Source: Sabellastarte sp. h YS-2021
Lineage: Eukaryota > Annelida > Polychaeta > Sabellida > Sabellidae
Direction of reading: 5' to 3'
Length of the DNA stretch: 64,000 nucleotides
NCBI GenBank assembly: GCA_964017235.1
Contig: OZ024929.1
Coordinates: forward strand, 115,243,793 to 115,307,792
In this document: one piece after another, positions 22,831 through 35,347 of the stretch
Position numbering within the stretch: position 1 is the first letter of the stretch
How the letters are laid out: each line of letters begins with the position of its first letter
Notes under the pieces: generated by a model
Database searches by the model: none
What the model was told of the DNA's origin: nothing
The model's input: the letters and a program-made list of their open reading frames with translations, nothing else
Program-made: the position numbers and the translations under genes

Positions 22831-23239
22831 AGTAAATATGTGAAATGAAACTTTGATGTTCACTGGTTGTAACTCTATAATATGAAATGGTATACTAAAA
22901 CTGTACATTATATTGGAACATTTTACTCTATATAATATTAAATGGTAAACCAAACTGTGAATTATATTGGATCATTTTACTCTATTATGATGACTATTAG
23001 AACATAGTTTTACTAAGCATACTTCATTTTTCAGTATATTACATGCAAATATGTTGAAAAAATAGCACTGGGCATTTAAAGATTAATTTAAAAAACTTTA
23101 GATATATGCTTTTGAAGATATTTCATTTAAGCTTATATTATTTTCAATCCCACAGCTAGTAAGGACCTATGTCATCCCTACAAATGATTAAAGATCATTT
23201 AACTTTTCACTATTTTTATGTGACTGATACATAAAAAAG

Positions 23240-25955
23240 CATTTTTATGTCGTCACTCTGCGGCGTGGGCGTACACGTCCGCATCCGCGTGAACATCTTC
23301 TCCTCCAAAAGTACAAGGCCTAGAGACATGCTGTTTTTTTTAAAGATACCTTATCTATCGAGGATGAAAAATTGTTCAAAGCATGTAAATCTGTCTGTTC
23401 GTCTGTATGCTAGAAACATTACAAGGGAGGTACCCCCACCAAAAGTGTGAAAATTTCAACACTGTATCACAATTTTCTCAGTGACTATTGCAGGGATTTC
23501 TCTCATATCTTGCATATATGTACTAGGCCAGAGGTAGATTCTCTTGTGTGAGACCTGGATCTGTCTTACTTTTTTTTTAATAAATTTTTTTAATAATTTT
23601 TAATGCATTAAAATTCATGAAATCATGCACTAAGTCACTTATAACTTGAAAAGTGTTGCATTTAGAGCATTTTGTTAAAATATGTTATTCAGCTACTTTT
23701 TTCAGAGCTACAACATGGTGAGTAACTTGGATGTCTGTCTCAATAGCTAAGTGAGTAATAGCTACTTTTGGGCTTTTCAGTAACTTCCATCATGAGTAAA
23801 ATCACTTGTAACTTGAAAACTATTGCATTTAGAGAATTTCGTATAAATATGTTATTCAGCTACTTTTGGGTCAGCTATAACATAGTAAAATTTCAGACCT
23901 GTAGCTCATGGCATAGCTGAGTAATAGCTACTTTTAGGTTATCACTGTTGAGTAAATCACTTATAACTTGAAAACTATTGCATTTAGAGTATTTTGTTTC
24001 AATATGTTATTCACCTATTTTGGGGTCAGCTATAACATAGTGAAGTTCCACACCTGTGGCTCATTGCATAGCTGAGTAATAGCTACTTTGAAGTTCCCAC
24101 TGTTGAGTAAATCAGTTGCAATTGGAAAACTATTGCATTTACAGAAATTTGTGTAAATATGTTATTCAGCTACTTTGGGTCAGCTATAACATAGTGAAAT
24201 TACAGACCTGTAGCTCATGGCACAACTGAGCAATAGCTATTTTCAGGTACTGCCTGTTGAGTAAATCAGTTGTAACTTGAAAAATATTGCATTTGGAGTA
24301 TTTTGTTAAAATATGTTGTTCACCTACTTTTGGGTCAGCTATAACATAGTGAAATTACAGACCTGTAGCTCATGGCACAACTGAGCAATAGCTATTTTCA
24401 GGTACTGACTGTTGAGTAAATCAGTTGTAACTTGAAAAATATTGCATTTGCAGTATTTTGTTAAAATATGTTGTTCACCTACTTTTGGGTCAGCTATAAC
24501 ATAGTGAAATTACAGACCTATAACTCATGGCATAGCTGAGCAATAGCTATTTTCAGGTTCTCAGTATTGAGTAAATCAGTTGTAACTTGAAAACTATTGC
24601 ATTTACAGTATTTTGCTTAAATATGTTGCTCACCTACTTTTGGGTCAGCTATAACATAGTAAAAATTCAGACATGTAGCTCATTGCATAGCTGAGTAATA
24701 GCTACTTTGAGGTTATCACTATTGAGTAAATCAGTTGTAACTTGAAAACTATTGCATTTAGAGTATTTTGTTTAAATATGTTATTCACGTAATTTTTGGT
24801 CAGCTATAACATAGTGAAATTGCAGACCTGTATGTCATGGCATAGCTGAGCAATAGCTACTTTCAGGTTCTCACTGTTGAGTAAATCATTGTATCCACTG
24901 GATAGCCGCAGTGTGTAGAGAGATTTCACCATTACTGCTCTAACGAAAAAAAAAAATATTATAGCTAGCCTTCTCAAGTTTGCAGGATATATTAATAGCC
25001 ATAAAATGTTGCCTGGGAATGTTTTTGACCTCATTTTGAAAAACAAGATGGCCGCCACAGGTGTTTCTTTGTCAGTCATGAAAAGTGCTTATATCTCTCT
25101 TATTATTGGTCCTAGAGGTTTGGGATGGTAAACCAACCTGTAGGAAATCATGGGTTGTGAATCTTTTGGTGTGGTCAGATTTGACCTTTGACCCCTCCTT
25201 CAAGGTCAAACAAGGATAGCCAAACTTGAAAGTGCTTATAACTCGCTTATTATTGGTCCTAGAGGTTTGGGATGGTAAACAGACATATAGGAAATCATGG
25301 GCTGGGAATCTGTTGATGTGGTCCGATTTGACCTTGGACCCCTCCTTCAAAGTCAAACAAGGATAGCGAAACTTAAAAGTGCCTATAACTCGCTTATTAT
25401 TGGTCCTAGAGATTTGGGATGGTAAACCAACCTACAGGAAATCATGGACTGGGAATCTTTTGGTGTGGTCGGATTTGACCTTGGACCCCTCCTTCAAGGT
25501 CAAACGAGGATAGCCAAACTTAAAAGTGCTTATAACTCGCTTATTATTGGTCCTAGAGGTTTGGGATGATAAACCAACCTATAGGAAATCATGGGCTGGG
25601 AATGTTTTTGTGTGGTCAGATTTGACCTTGGATCCCTTCTTCAAGGTGGAACGAGGATATTGCATTTGCAGTATTTCTTTAAATATGTTTTAACCTACTT
25701 TTTACACTTAAACAGTTACCTTGTTACTTTCCTTCATAATACCATTTGCAGGGCACAACTTTTTCGTCCTTTTCTTCTGTCAGCTTCGGAATTTCTTTCA
25801 AACATGCTGTTCAATTACCATTTACTGTACTTCTGTACAGCACTTTCCCTGATAATTATGCTTTCCTCTCATTATCACCTTCACAAATCAAAAACACTCA
25901 GTCAGCTGACACAGTGCCCATTCACGGGCACTCTCCTCTTGTTATTGGAAATAAG
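23240..25955 (+). mobile_element. Composite repeat element X, copy 1
   Basis: Four modules in order. Head, 23247-23590: GC-rich start, then CATTACAAGGGAGGTACCCCCAC and AGGCCAGAGGTAGATTC. Array of about eight 155 bp monomers, 23620-24890. Array of four 147 bp monomers, anchor AGTGCTTATA at 25084, 25231, 25378 and 25525. Tail, about 25670-25955, with ACCATTTGCAG, the palindrome GTCAGCTGAC and a GCCC...GGGC stem. Copies 2-4 share the same order of modules with different monomer numbers. No coding sequence, so it must depend on other machinery. It resembles in plan the bivalve 'pearl' elements (conserved arms, tandem core of about 160 bp). Confidence 0.75.
25082..25660. repeat. 147 bp tandem repeat, 4 monomers (inside element X)
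   Basis: Exact 147 bp period. Each unit has TTATTATTGGTCCTAGAGGT, GAAATCATGG and TTTGACCTTTGACCCCTCC followed by TTCAAGGTCAAA. Diverged units recur at 58660-59100 in copy 4. The antisense frame at 25072-25356 follows the period and is not a gene. Confidence 0.9.
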
Positions 25956-25969
25956 TAAAAATTTAAGAA

Positions 25970-26803
25970 ATTAACTTAAATTTCTAAGATATTTTAACTG
26001 TATTCTTGAAGAATCTATTGTTAAACACAGATTATTAGTAAGTGGTTTCGTTATTTTATTTCAATCAAGGCTTAATATTTTGCCATTTTCTGGTAGATTT
26101 ATGACTTTAATGTAGGTACGGGCTACTTGATAAAAAAATTCTTGTTAGAAACAATGAAAGGGCCAGCTACCCCCTAATTGGATTTCATCATAGTCTTTCA
26201 GAGGGACTTAATCTCTTTTAAGGCAGCTTTGGTTTTGGTGTGGCTTCCTCTATTGAAGGAACAACATTAAAGGGAAGATTTATTCAACCCTAATTTTTGA
26301 TCTAAATTATATTGGTGACCTTTGGAAAAGAACTACATTTTTAAAATACATTGTTAAAACTACAGTGAAATTCAATTTTTGAGCAAGAATTCTAAAATGG
26401 TACTCTGCGCAGTGACCTTGGACACGTCTTTTGCGCAATGCTGGAATCACGAATATAGAGCGGTAAATAAAACAACGCTGTGGAATTCTGCGTGCATAGT
26501 CCCTTCGTGTACAAATGTAAACAATTCACAGTAAAATAAAATGTAAATTATATGCAGCAAATATGAAGTCAAATGATTCAGTGGGGATTTTTATCAATAC
26601 CCGGTATTTCATTTAAAGATCATTAATATTTATGAATTCTGCGGGGAATTTTCTAACAATATTTTAACCAAAAGGCTGTTTGCACATCCATCACTATGCA
26701 TGTTTAGTTAATGGAACAGCCAACATGGGATTGCATTTGTTTTGATTTTTGTGTAAGATTTACCCTTTATTTTGAACAAAATATCAATGTAGCCATTTTA
26801 GAA
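25970..26803. other. No gene or repeat recognised
   Basis: AT-rich intergenic sequence. Short open frames lack codon character and I see no repeat structure. Confidence 0.5.
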
Positions 26804-26959
26804 TAGGAATAAAAGACATATTCTCGTGCTTTATGATGGTTTTAAACTATCGATCTGCTGTATTAAAGCACTCAGCCCTTCAGACTTCGCGGCTTTAATA
26901 TTCAGCCGATCGATAGTTTAAAACTATCATAAAGCACTTGAATATGTCTTTTATTCCTA
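26804..26959. repeat. 156 bp hairpin palindrome
   Basis: Left arm starts TAGGAATAAAAGACATATTC and runs to about 26869; the right arm, about 26892-26959, ends with its reverse complement. The arms of about 67 bp differ at only a few positions. The loop of about 22 nt is GC-richer (CTTCAGACTTCGCGG). It fits a foldback MITE; as RNA it would form a long hairpin. Confidence 0.85.
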
Positions 26960-27292
26960 TAATATATCTTAATCTTATTACCTTGCTTGTTGTTCCTTAT
27001 ACATAAAGCATCATAATTTGATAAATACTTGGATATTTAAATTTATAAACTTGTCTATTTACATTACAATTTATTTTAAATGAAAAAAATATTACAAGTT
27101 TTTATCACATATCACATGCAAATGCTTTTGAAACTATGAAGTGATGTTAAATAGTTATCCCAGTGCTGGATTGTAGACAAGTATCAAACTTTGAATATGA
27201 GAAAGCCATTTAAAGTTTGAAATAACTATTAACATGAAAACATAGCAGATAACACTCAACTATTTAAGATATAAAGTCTTCATTATGATTTT

Positions 27293-27450
27293 AGTAAATA
27301 CGCATATTTACTGGACCAAAAAACCAGTAAATACGCATATTTACTGAAATTTTCAGGGAATATGCATATTTACTGACCAAATCAGTAAATACGCGTATTT
27401 ACTGAAAATTTCAGTAAATACGTGTATTTACTGATTTCGCATATTTACTG
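27293..27450. repeat. Cluster of five and a half 20-22 bp palindromes
   Basis: AGTAAATACGCATATTTACT or close variants occur at about 27293, 27326, 27354, 27384 and 27412, with a half site at 27438. They are spaced 28-33 bp apart and separated by short AT-rich linkers. Each unit is nearly a perfect palindrome around CGCATA, CGCGTA or CGTGTA. Confidence 0.85.
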
Positions 27451-27679
27451 TAACATATATATGGATAACACCAGTAGTAGTTGATCCTCTGTAAAATACA
27501 ATTCTAAATCTTGTGATGTTGTGACATATTTCATGTTCATGCCAATACCAAGGCAATGAGGGAATGTATGGTTACTTGTAAGTGTTCATTAAGCACTTAG
27601 ATTTGATTGTAGTTTTGTGTTGTGATCAGGTAGGATTGAAGTAAAAATGGGTAAATTTTTATATCAGCTGACAATATTG

Positions 27680-28735
27680 CATCACTTGGTGGTGTCTATG
27701 TCCACGTCAACAACTTTTCCCAAAAAAGTACAATGGCCAGAGACATGCGGTTTCTTTTAAAAGGTATCTTTTCTATTGAGGATGAAAATTGTTCAAGGCA
27801 TACAGATCTGTTTGTTTGTCTGTCTCCTGGAGCCATTACAAGCGAGGTACCCCCACCCAAAGTATGAAAATTTCAACACTTTATCACAATTTTCTCATTG
27901 AGTATTGAAGGGATTTGTCTCTTGTGTAGGATATTTGTACTAGGCCACAAGTAGATTCCCTTGTGTGAGTATCAGGTGTGGATCGGTCTTAATTATTTTT
28001 TAATGAATTTTTAAAATAATTTTTAATGTATTACAATTCATGAAATCATGCACTAAATGACTTATAACTTGAAAAGTATTGCATTTAGAGCATTTTGTTA
28101 AAATATGTTGTTCAGCTACTTTTTCCATAGCTACACATGGTGATTAATTTAGGAGTCCAATCCAATAGCTAAGTGAGTAATAGCTACTTTCTTATTTTTC
28201 AGTACCCTCCAAAATGAGTAAAATGACTTATAACTTGAAAACTGTTGCATTTAGAGTGTTTTGTCGTAATACATTGTTTAGCTACGTTTTTGATAGCTAT
28301 AACATGGTCAGAAGTTTGGAAATCTATCTCCATAGCTGCGCGAGTAATATCTACTATCACTTTTTTTCGGCAGTTACGTACTGAATAAATGGCTTGTATC
28401 TTCAAAAGTATTGCAGCTAAGCAATTTCTTTGAAGGTGTTGTTCATCTACTTTTTGATGAACAATAGTATGTTGAAGTTTCAAACTTGTTGCTCAATATA
28501 TAAGTGCATAACGGCTACTTTGATCATGTCATAGTTGAGTAAATTGCCTATATCTTGAATAACCAAGTCCTGAGTCACACATTAACAGTTAACTTTGGAC
28601 TTTACTTCTGCATACCATTTGCAGCGCAAAATTTGTGTCCTTTACTACTTTCACATGTACTCTGGAGCTCAAAACACAAAGTCAGCTGACACAGAGCTCA
28701 TTCATGGGGACTGATTGCTTGTTGTGATAATTTTT
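27680..28735 (+). mobile_element. Composite repeat element X, copy 2
   Basis: Head at 27690-28000 matches 23260-23590 (for example GAGGTACCCCCACCCAAAGT). It has about three or four 155/166-type monomers (28040-28560) and a tail at 28575-28735 with ATACCATTTGCAG, GTCAGCTGAC and GACTGATTGCTTGTT. It lacks the 147 bp array of copies 1 and 4. Non-coding. Confidence 0.75.
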
Positions 28736-30263
28736 TGTTAAAAAAGAGAAGAAAGAAGCTTTTGTAGAGTAAATACTAACAGGAACTAACAACAGACAAT
28801 ACAACAGGCATTGATTTGTCATCATGGAATAGTTGTGTAGTAAAATGTGCTTATCATTTTTTAATATTCTCTGTTTATTAATACCATCTTATTAGATGAA
28901 GCATAGAATAATTTTATGTATTATAAATCAAAATATATATAATTTTGTATTTGGTGGTTGATTTGGAACATGAGTACATGATTAATGTGCTGACTAAACT
29001 GTTGTTAAAGAACTGTTTATATTGGAGTCTGAATCTTAATGACCAGAGAGTACCCAAGTAGTGAGCTATGTAGAAGAGCAGAATTAGGCAAATAGAACTC
29101 CTCTCTTGTTTTATATCAATGATTTGGCAACGGTTATCATAAATTAAGGACAAACAAGCTTCTTTTCTGTCATTTCTACTAGAACTGTTGACAAAGTCTT
29201 GCTACTTTCATGTTAAAGGGACCACTCATTAAAGAGAAGAGTGCTGACAAAAGAGTACCAGTGTAGAAAAAACATCCAGTCCTTACAGATACTGGAATTT
29301 TGTATGCATTAGTAGTAACTGTGTGTGCATAATGTTGGAATAATTTACTGTTGGAAAATTTTCACAAATGCAAAATGTTATCTTCTTTGGCTATCACAGC
29401 ACAGTGCATTCCCTTGTTGAGTAGGTATAAATATGTATTAATAAAAGTTGTATATTATTCTTGACCAACTAATGTGAAACTCACCACACAGTATGTGAAA
29501 TTTGTTACTGGAGGGACACCCTTTAAAAAGTAGGAGAAAGTAATCAAATCTTGTGCTAGTGTTTCATCAGGGGAGATCAGAGGTTGAATATAGTCACATA
29601 CATGTGTGAAGAATTTCCTGCAAGTGAAGGAAATAGTTAGAAGAGATATTCCTCACCAACAGATTTCTCATCTACCATTTCTAGCCATAGCTTACTGAGG
29701 GTATACATGTATAACTGTGAAGCCTTCCATTTTTACAGACCATATCTGTAAGATAGTTGACTCATTAGAAGTGCAATAGACTCTGTGTAACTCCATTTAG
29801 TATTACTGTTTAAAGGAATATAACCCAAATATGAAGTTTTAACAAGTAACTGTATTTCATGTTTTGGCACCTTGTTTTGTTGAATTTGTCAAATCACAAG
29901 CGCGTAATATTGTTGTCTAAATTTGGAGATGTGTTGCTTTAACTTAGCTGGAAGTTATTTGCCATTTAGCTGCAGTAACTCGGTTGCTTTTATCTGTCAC
30001 ATTTTTGCAAGATGTAGTTCTGTTAAAACTGCTTTCACATTTTACATTTATCATAAAGGTATTATCTTTATATATAAAATTATTTTATGTTTTCCGCGTT
30101 CACTTGAGACTCTTCTATATTTAGTTTTATTGGCGCAGCTTATAAATACATATTGTCAGCTTTAAATTTCTAATGTTTCAACCTACTTCTTAATTGTTTA
30201 AAATGTGGTCAAGAACATTTTTCAAATATTTTGTAAGATTCAGTTATTCTAAACCACAGTTTT
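28736..30263. other. No gene recognised
   Basis: AT-rich intergenic sequence. Frames at 28914-29153 and 29923-30165 are short, hydrophobic or low complexity and have no recognisable domain. Confidence 0.5.
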
Positions 30264-31285
30264 TACCCCACAGCCCTTAAGGGCTGTTGGGGTATTGTTT
30301 TCACCTATGGTGTCCGGATGGGCGGCTTGCAGGCGGGCGGGCGGTCGGTTGGCGGGAAAAGTTTGTCCGGCCTGTATCTCAGGAACTGTAAGGTGTAGAA
30401 GTTGATACTTGGTAGGGACATTGGTTGGGGGTTATAGGTGTGCATCGTCATCATGTGACCTTGATTTGACCTTTGACCTTGCCGTAATGACCTTGACCTA
30501 TAAAATCTTGTCCGGGCTATATCTCAGAAACTGTAAGGTGTAGGAAGTTAATACTTGGTTAGGGGGTGTAGGTGTGCAACATCATGATATGACCTAGATT
30601 TAACCTTTGACCTTGCCGTAGTGACCTTAACGTATAATGCCTTGTCCGGGCTATATTTCGGAAACCATAAGGTGTAGGAAGTTGATGTTTGGTAGGGACA
30701 TTGGTCGGGGGTTATAGGTGTGCAACATCATGGTGTGACCCGGATTTGACCTTTGATCTTGCATATCTGATGCTATTTTATCTCTCTACATGGATATGTG
30801 ATACTATTTTATCTCTCTTATATCTCTCATATCTTTTTACTTGAATCTTGGTTATTGCACCTTCGGGTGTCTTTTGATGTAGATTAAGCACTGTTAAAGT
30901 CACATTAGAATTCATTAAGGGTTTTACTTTTGCAACTTCCCCTTGTAACAGATGGTATTGCATCAAGTGAGTCACAGGTTTTGCCCCAACTCTACATTTA
31001 AGCATGCATTGTCATATCTGTATGTATGGGTAATATTCAAAACATTCAAACCATAATTCGACCATACATAATTGTGATATTTTCATTGATCGCTGTTCTC
31101 CAGTTAAGAAATTTTACAGCTTCATAACTTTTAGTTTACTGAATTGTTTTGTTTTAATACTTAATCTTTACATGCAGTGCTCTGAAAGTATCCCAATCTG
31201 TGTACTGTTTCACTATTTCTATATCTCATGGTGTTGAAAAATATTTCCCCAGGCTGTGGGGTACTTGCATCTCTGATGCTATTTT
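30264..31285 (+). mobile_element. Minisatellite-bearing DNA element E, copy 2
   Basis: Same start hairpin (TACCCCACAGCCCTTAAGGG) and GGCGGGCGGGCGG minisatellite as copy 1. It has three 146-bp-type units instead of six, the same tail (GATTAAGCACTGTTAAAGTC) and the inverted end GGCTGTGGGGTA at 31252-31263, followed by the shared CATCTCTGATGCTATTTTT. Copy-number change in the core is the main difference between copies. Confidence 0.8.
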
Positions 31286-32840
31286 TCTTTTTGTGTAAAT
31301 TTTTTGTACCACTGATAATTATGATAATGGTTTGCATTTGGTTGTTTTGTGGGCATTTAGTTCCTATAGTGCTAAATAAGCGTAGTTGAAATATAAGGTT
31401 TTGATATAAAATGATATACTCTTATATTGGTTAATTTTTTGTTGTTTTGTCTATTTATTACTTCTGTTTTTATTTTTTTATTTTTGTATGTGTTACAGCT
31501 TATGTCAATAAAAGAACTATTTTTGTATCTGCAGCAAATTATACCTTGTTTGTACTTGTACATGTATACATAACTTTTACAAAACAGTGGATGTTTGTGT
31601 AAGATATTATTTTTTATCCTTGTTTGTATAGTAACATATAATACAAAGCCATGAAGAATTTGATGTCATAGCGTTCATGTCAGAGTTTTATTCTATGTCA
31701 CATTGCAAATACACTGTATTAGTTAAAATCATTGGAATATTAAATACTATAATATATATTCAGGTTATTTACTTTCAATTTGGTTATTATTTGAAAAAAG
31801 ATAAATCCTCCTGGGGGATTGCTGATCATAAATATTTCAGTTTTACTTGCTGCAACCATGTATGCTTTTGTAAGTTTATGTTTGTAAAGTTTTCTTACAG
31901 CTTTATATTTTTGTAAATTACTGAGCATTATATTCTCAAACATAGTAGCTTTGTGTAGTTTCTTTATGTGTAATTTTTACAGGTGTAAATTTTTCGAAAC
32001 AGTGTCATGAATTTTTATACCATTTCTTTTTACTGTTAAATTTGTGTTTTGTGCTGATATGACTCTTATGCTCTGACATTCTATTCAATTTTTACTGACC
32101 TCTATTATCAGTGCTTAATTTTGGAGTATTATCATTTATCAATGTTTATTTTATTAATTTTCCTTTTTGACACTGACTGTTAACACGATAAGCAAACAAA
32201 AACGTATATCATAGTATGATAGTCGTAATAAAGGAGTTGCAATGTTTTTATAATATTGGTTGTTAAAATACATGAAATACTTCCAGTCCAGATTATGTTT
32301 ACACTGAGGTAAATATTGACCACTAGTCTTCCTGAACCAAAACTGAAGTCTCAGTTTTGAAAAAAAAAATTATCTTTGTCATATGTTTTGACAAAATACT
32401 GAGGTTATTAGCTTTATACTCTAATTGCAAATATTTGTATCTTCTGATTGGGCAACTTACGTATGAAATAATACTCCTGTTCCACTTCACTGATTGGTAT
32501 TTCTGAACATTTAAAGACTACAAAATATGAGGTTCAAGAGGACCTTTGGCCATCACATTGAATGCTACTGACTGTTAGTTTGTTAGTCCCACATAGTTTT
32601 CAGGGGCAGTCCCTTCAGCTGTCATTCTAGTTGTATCCTTCTTGAATTCCTGTGTCGTTCAGGAATACTTATAAAAGTTGTAGCACATTCGTAGGGACAT
32701 CCTTCTTAATCTTTATCAACATAAATCATCCCTAACTAATTCTGCGGTCTTTCAAGTGAAATTTATCTGAAAACTATCAAACTACTCCCGTTCACTCTCA
32801 AACACGGAATCACTTAAGGAGATCCTGTGTGTTCATTACC
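31286..32840. other. No gene recognised upstream of the candidate exon
   Basis: Very AT-rich. Frames at 31677-31916 and 31740-31943 lie on opposite strands of the same DNA and neither looks coding. The last 100 bp could contain the 5' UTR of the candidate exon at 32841. Confidence 0.45.
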
Positions 32841-32954
32841 ATGGCAGCTCATCGGAATTCAATCACGGATACATTCCAGGAACTGAAAAAAACAATGGTT
32901 TATTTGTGGGTGAGAAGTCCTCAACACTTTGTGGCAGTGGAACAGCCATCTGAA
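32841..32954 (+). CDS. Candidate first coding exon, unknown protein
   Basis: An ATG in a favourable context (TTACCATGGC) opens 38 codons that look protein-like, with residues MAAHRNSITDTFQELKKTMV followed by YLWVRSPQHFVAVEQPSE. A donor-like GTAAGC follows in phase 0; an earlier donor GTGAGA at 32910 is possible. The amphipathic first half and balanced composition contrast with the surrounding AT-rich noise. No downstream exon could be tied to it with confidence. It may be a real gene start or chance. Confidence 0.35.
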
Positions 32955-35121
32955 GTAAGCTGCCTTCTGAATCTGTAACATAGCATGTAATTAGTGTATT
33001 ATTCCCTAAGATTCACTTTTGAAGGGAATGTTTATGTTACAAGGGTTGTATTACATATATTACTTACATCAGGGCTGAAAATGGTGCTTTTGATAATTCA
33101 TGTGTACAACCACAACCATTTAAGTAGAATTTTGTAAAGTGACACTATTTTTTAAGTAGAATGCCATCAGAACCCATTTGATTGCAGTGACAATATCTCT
33201 GCCCAAATTTCGCTAGTACTTTTTGCTGTAGTTTTGAAAACATGATCAACCTACCTCAAATATTTATATAAAAGTGGCAGTTTCTATGAAATAGTTTTTA
33301 TTATTTTTAAAAAATCTAGGTAACGTAGAATCATTTGTTTAGTCTTCAATGATGACTAAAATGGTTCAGTTGTAATGACTAATAAAATTCATATACTGCA
33401 TAATATTGTTGTGGGTTGGTTGTTTACACTGCACTTAAAATAATGGGATCCAGAGTATTCACAAAAAGACTTATTTACATCCTGTATCACTGTTTGTTTT
33501 CCAATAAAATGTTATATATTTGTCGTGAATAAACTAAAGTAACATACATTTTGTTTTTACTTACTGTTCGGTTATAAGTAGTGGAGCATGCGTTGCTAGG
33601 GTGTCTGATTGACTTTTGATCTGGGTTTCTTTCTCCTACCACCATCATAGCCTGATATCTCTTTTAGTATTAGCAGTGTGGAAATGAGTTTTAGTATGTA
33701 TCTTTTTGGGATGTGAGAAAACATTTCACATGTATGCACTTGACCCTCTTAAAGCTCACATAACCCAAAAACACATTTTTTTTCTTTCACTTGCTTTTTA
33801 CAACTTTTCATCAGGAACTATTTAAAATAGGTGTACCAAATATGACATCTATATTAACCACATAAATATTCCTACCCCACTCAATTTCTAATTAATTGCA
33901 TCATAAATGTCTGACATACAAGTGGTAGATTACCTGTTTGAAAAATAAAAAGTTCCTTGAAAAGGGTGCTTATTTGTTTTGGCATCGTGTTTCCTCACCC
34001 CCAATACCACTGGATTATAGTCCCCCTTGTATATGTCCCATATTAGTGTTTACTATCTATCAATATATGCGACATACATCCCTTTGGCATTGGAAAATTT
34101 TTCAACATGCTTATATTTGACCTCTGACCTTTGCAAAGATAACATGACCAAAAAAAATTTTTTCAGTTACATCGGCTTATCAGCACTCCTCAGCAAAATT
34201 ACTTACTGCACTTGACTGCAATTTTACATACATAGTGAAGATATGAGTATCTTGTGCAATTACATTTTGAAAGTGACAGGACCAGAAATAAGCAATTTAA
34301 TTATAGGAGGTAGGAATGAGAATGCTTTATCAGAACACCCCTATTATCTACTTATCTGTGGCAGTTCGAGTTCTCTGGACCAAAATTAAGGAATTCAATT
34401 ATATGCGGTAGGAATGAGAAAGTTTTATCAGAATGCTCAAATTATTTCCTTATCTGTGAGAGCCCTCAAATGTTTAGAGCCCTCAAATGTTTTGGTAGGT
34501 AATAGGAATCCATTTGCAGAGGGTCTAAAAAACTAATCAGATTTATCCCCCAGCCCACCTAACCCCATGGCTCATAAAGCATTTTTTCCAGGCGAGTCTT
34601 CACCAGAAAATAAAGGATTTGTAAGTATAGAATATTCAAGGGTAGGTGGATCGTAGAAAATGCATTGAGGATGCAAACCAACAATTCCAAAATTTAGTGT
34701 TCTAACCCAAAGCTCACACCAAACACATCAGTCAATTTCCACCCATGAAAGTAGCACCCAAACACTTAAAGAAGTTAGTAATATTCTCCTGTAGTATGTT
34801 AACAAATTGGTCTTGAAGCCAAGTACCTCAGTTTCCAAAACCAGTCAGACTTGACTTGACGGGAAGGTACTATGTTTTGCCTGGGAAGATTTAGACATGT
34901 TGGGATGTAAAAGATTGCATCTTTGAACCTATTTTGTGGGGTTAGCATACCACCTTGTTAGAAGTACATTCTGAACTATCTGATCTGTCATGTCACTGTT
35001 ACGACAAGCACACAGAATGATTCCAATTGTGGGAGTAGTGAAGTCACTGACTTCAAAAAAAAATTAGTGATGCTTAAAATCCTTCCTTAACCTTCCAGAC
35101 TTCCTGAGTTGCTTCCCAACT
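32955..35121. other. No gene or clear repeat recognised
   Basis: AT-rich. It may be intron if the candidate exon at 32841 is real. Two short similar stretches near 34310 and 34400 (GGTAGGAATGAGAA...TTTATCAGAA) indicate a local duplication of about 90 bp. Confidence 0.45.
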
Positions 35122-35133
35122 TAAAAGATCTCA

Positions 35134-35347
35134 TAGTGGCCACGGTGGCACAGTGGTAACACCTCCCATCCAAGGTCAACGGTTCAAACCCCGGACCTTA
35201 TGTGAGAAAAGTTGATCATTCCTTACTGATGGTCGGTAGTTTACAGTACAGAATCTTGATCAACTGTATATACTGATTTACTCTGCCCACAAAATTACCC
35301 GTAATAATATGACCTGTACAGTGTTAAAAGTGACGTAAAAATCTAAA
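35134..35347 (+). mobile_element. tRNA-derived SINE, copy 1
   Basis: Pol III A box TGGCACAGTGG at 35146-35156 and B box GGTTCAAACC at 35181-35190. The tRNA-unrelated body has TTTACAGTACAGAA and GACCTGTACAGTGTTAAAAG, and it ends in an AAAT-type tail. It is flanked by a 12 bp direct repeat with one mismatch, TAAAAGATCTCA at 35122-35133 and TAAAAGATGTCA at 35348-35359, a good target-site duplication. Confidence 0.88.

Noticed and set aside
25900..25955. Helitron 3' end in element X
   Set aside because: A stem is present near the tail, but no CTRR end or TC start could be fixed across the four copies, so the class is left open.
35146..35190. Possible functional tRNA genes
   Set aside because: A and B boxes are present, but the cloverleaf stems do not close and an unrelated body plus A-rich tail follows, so these are SINEs.
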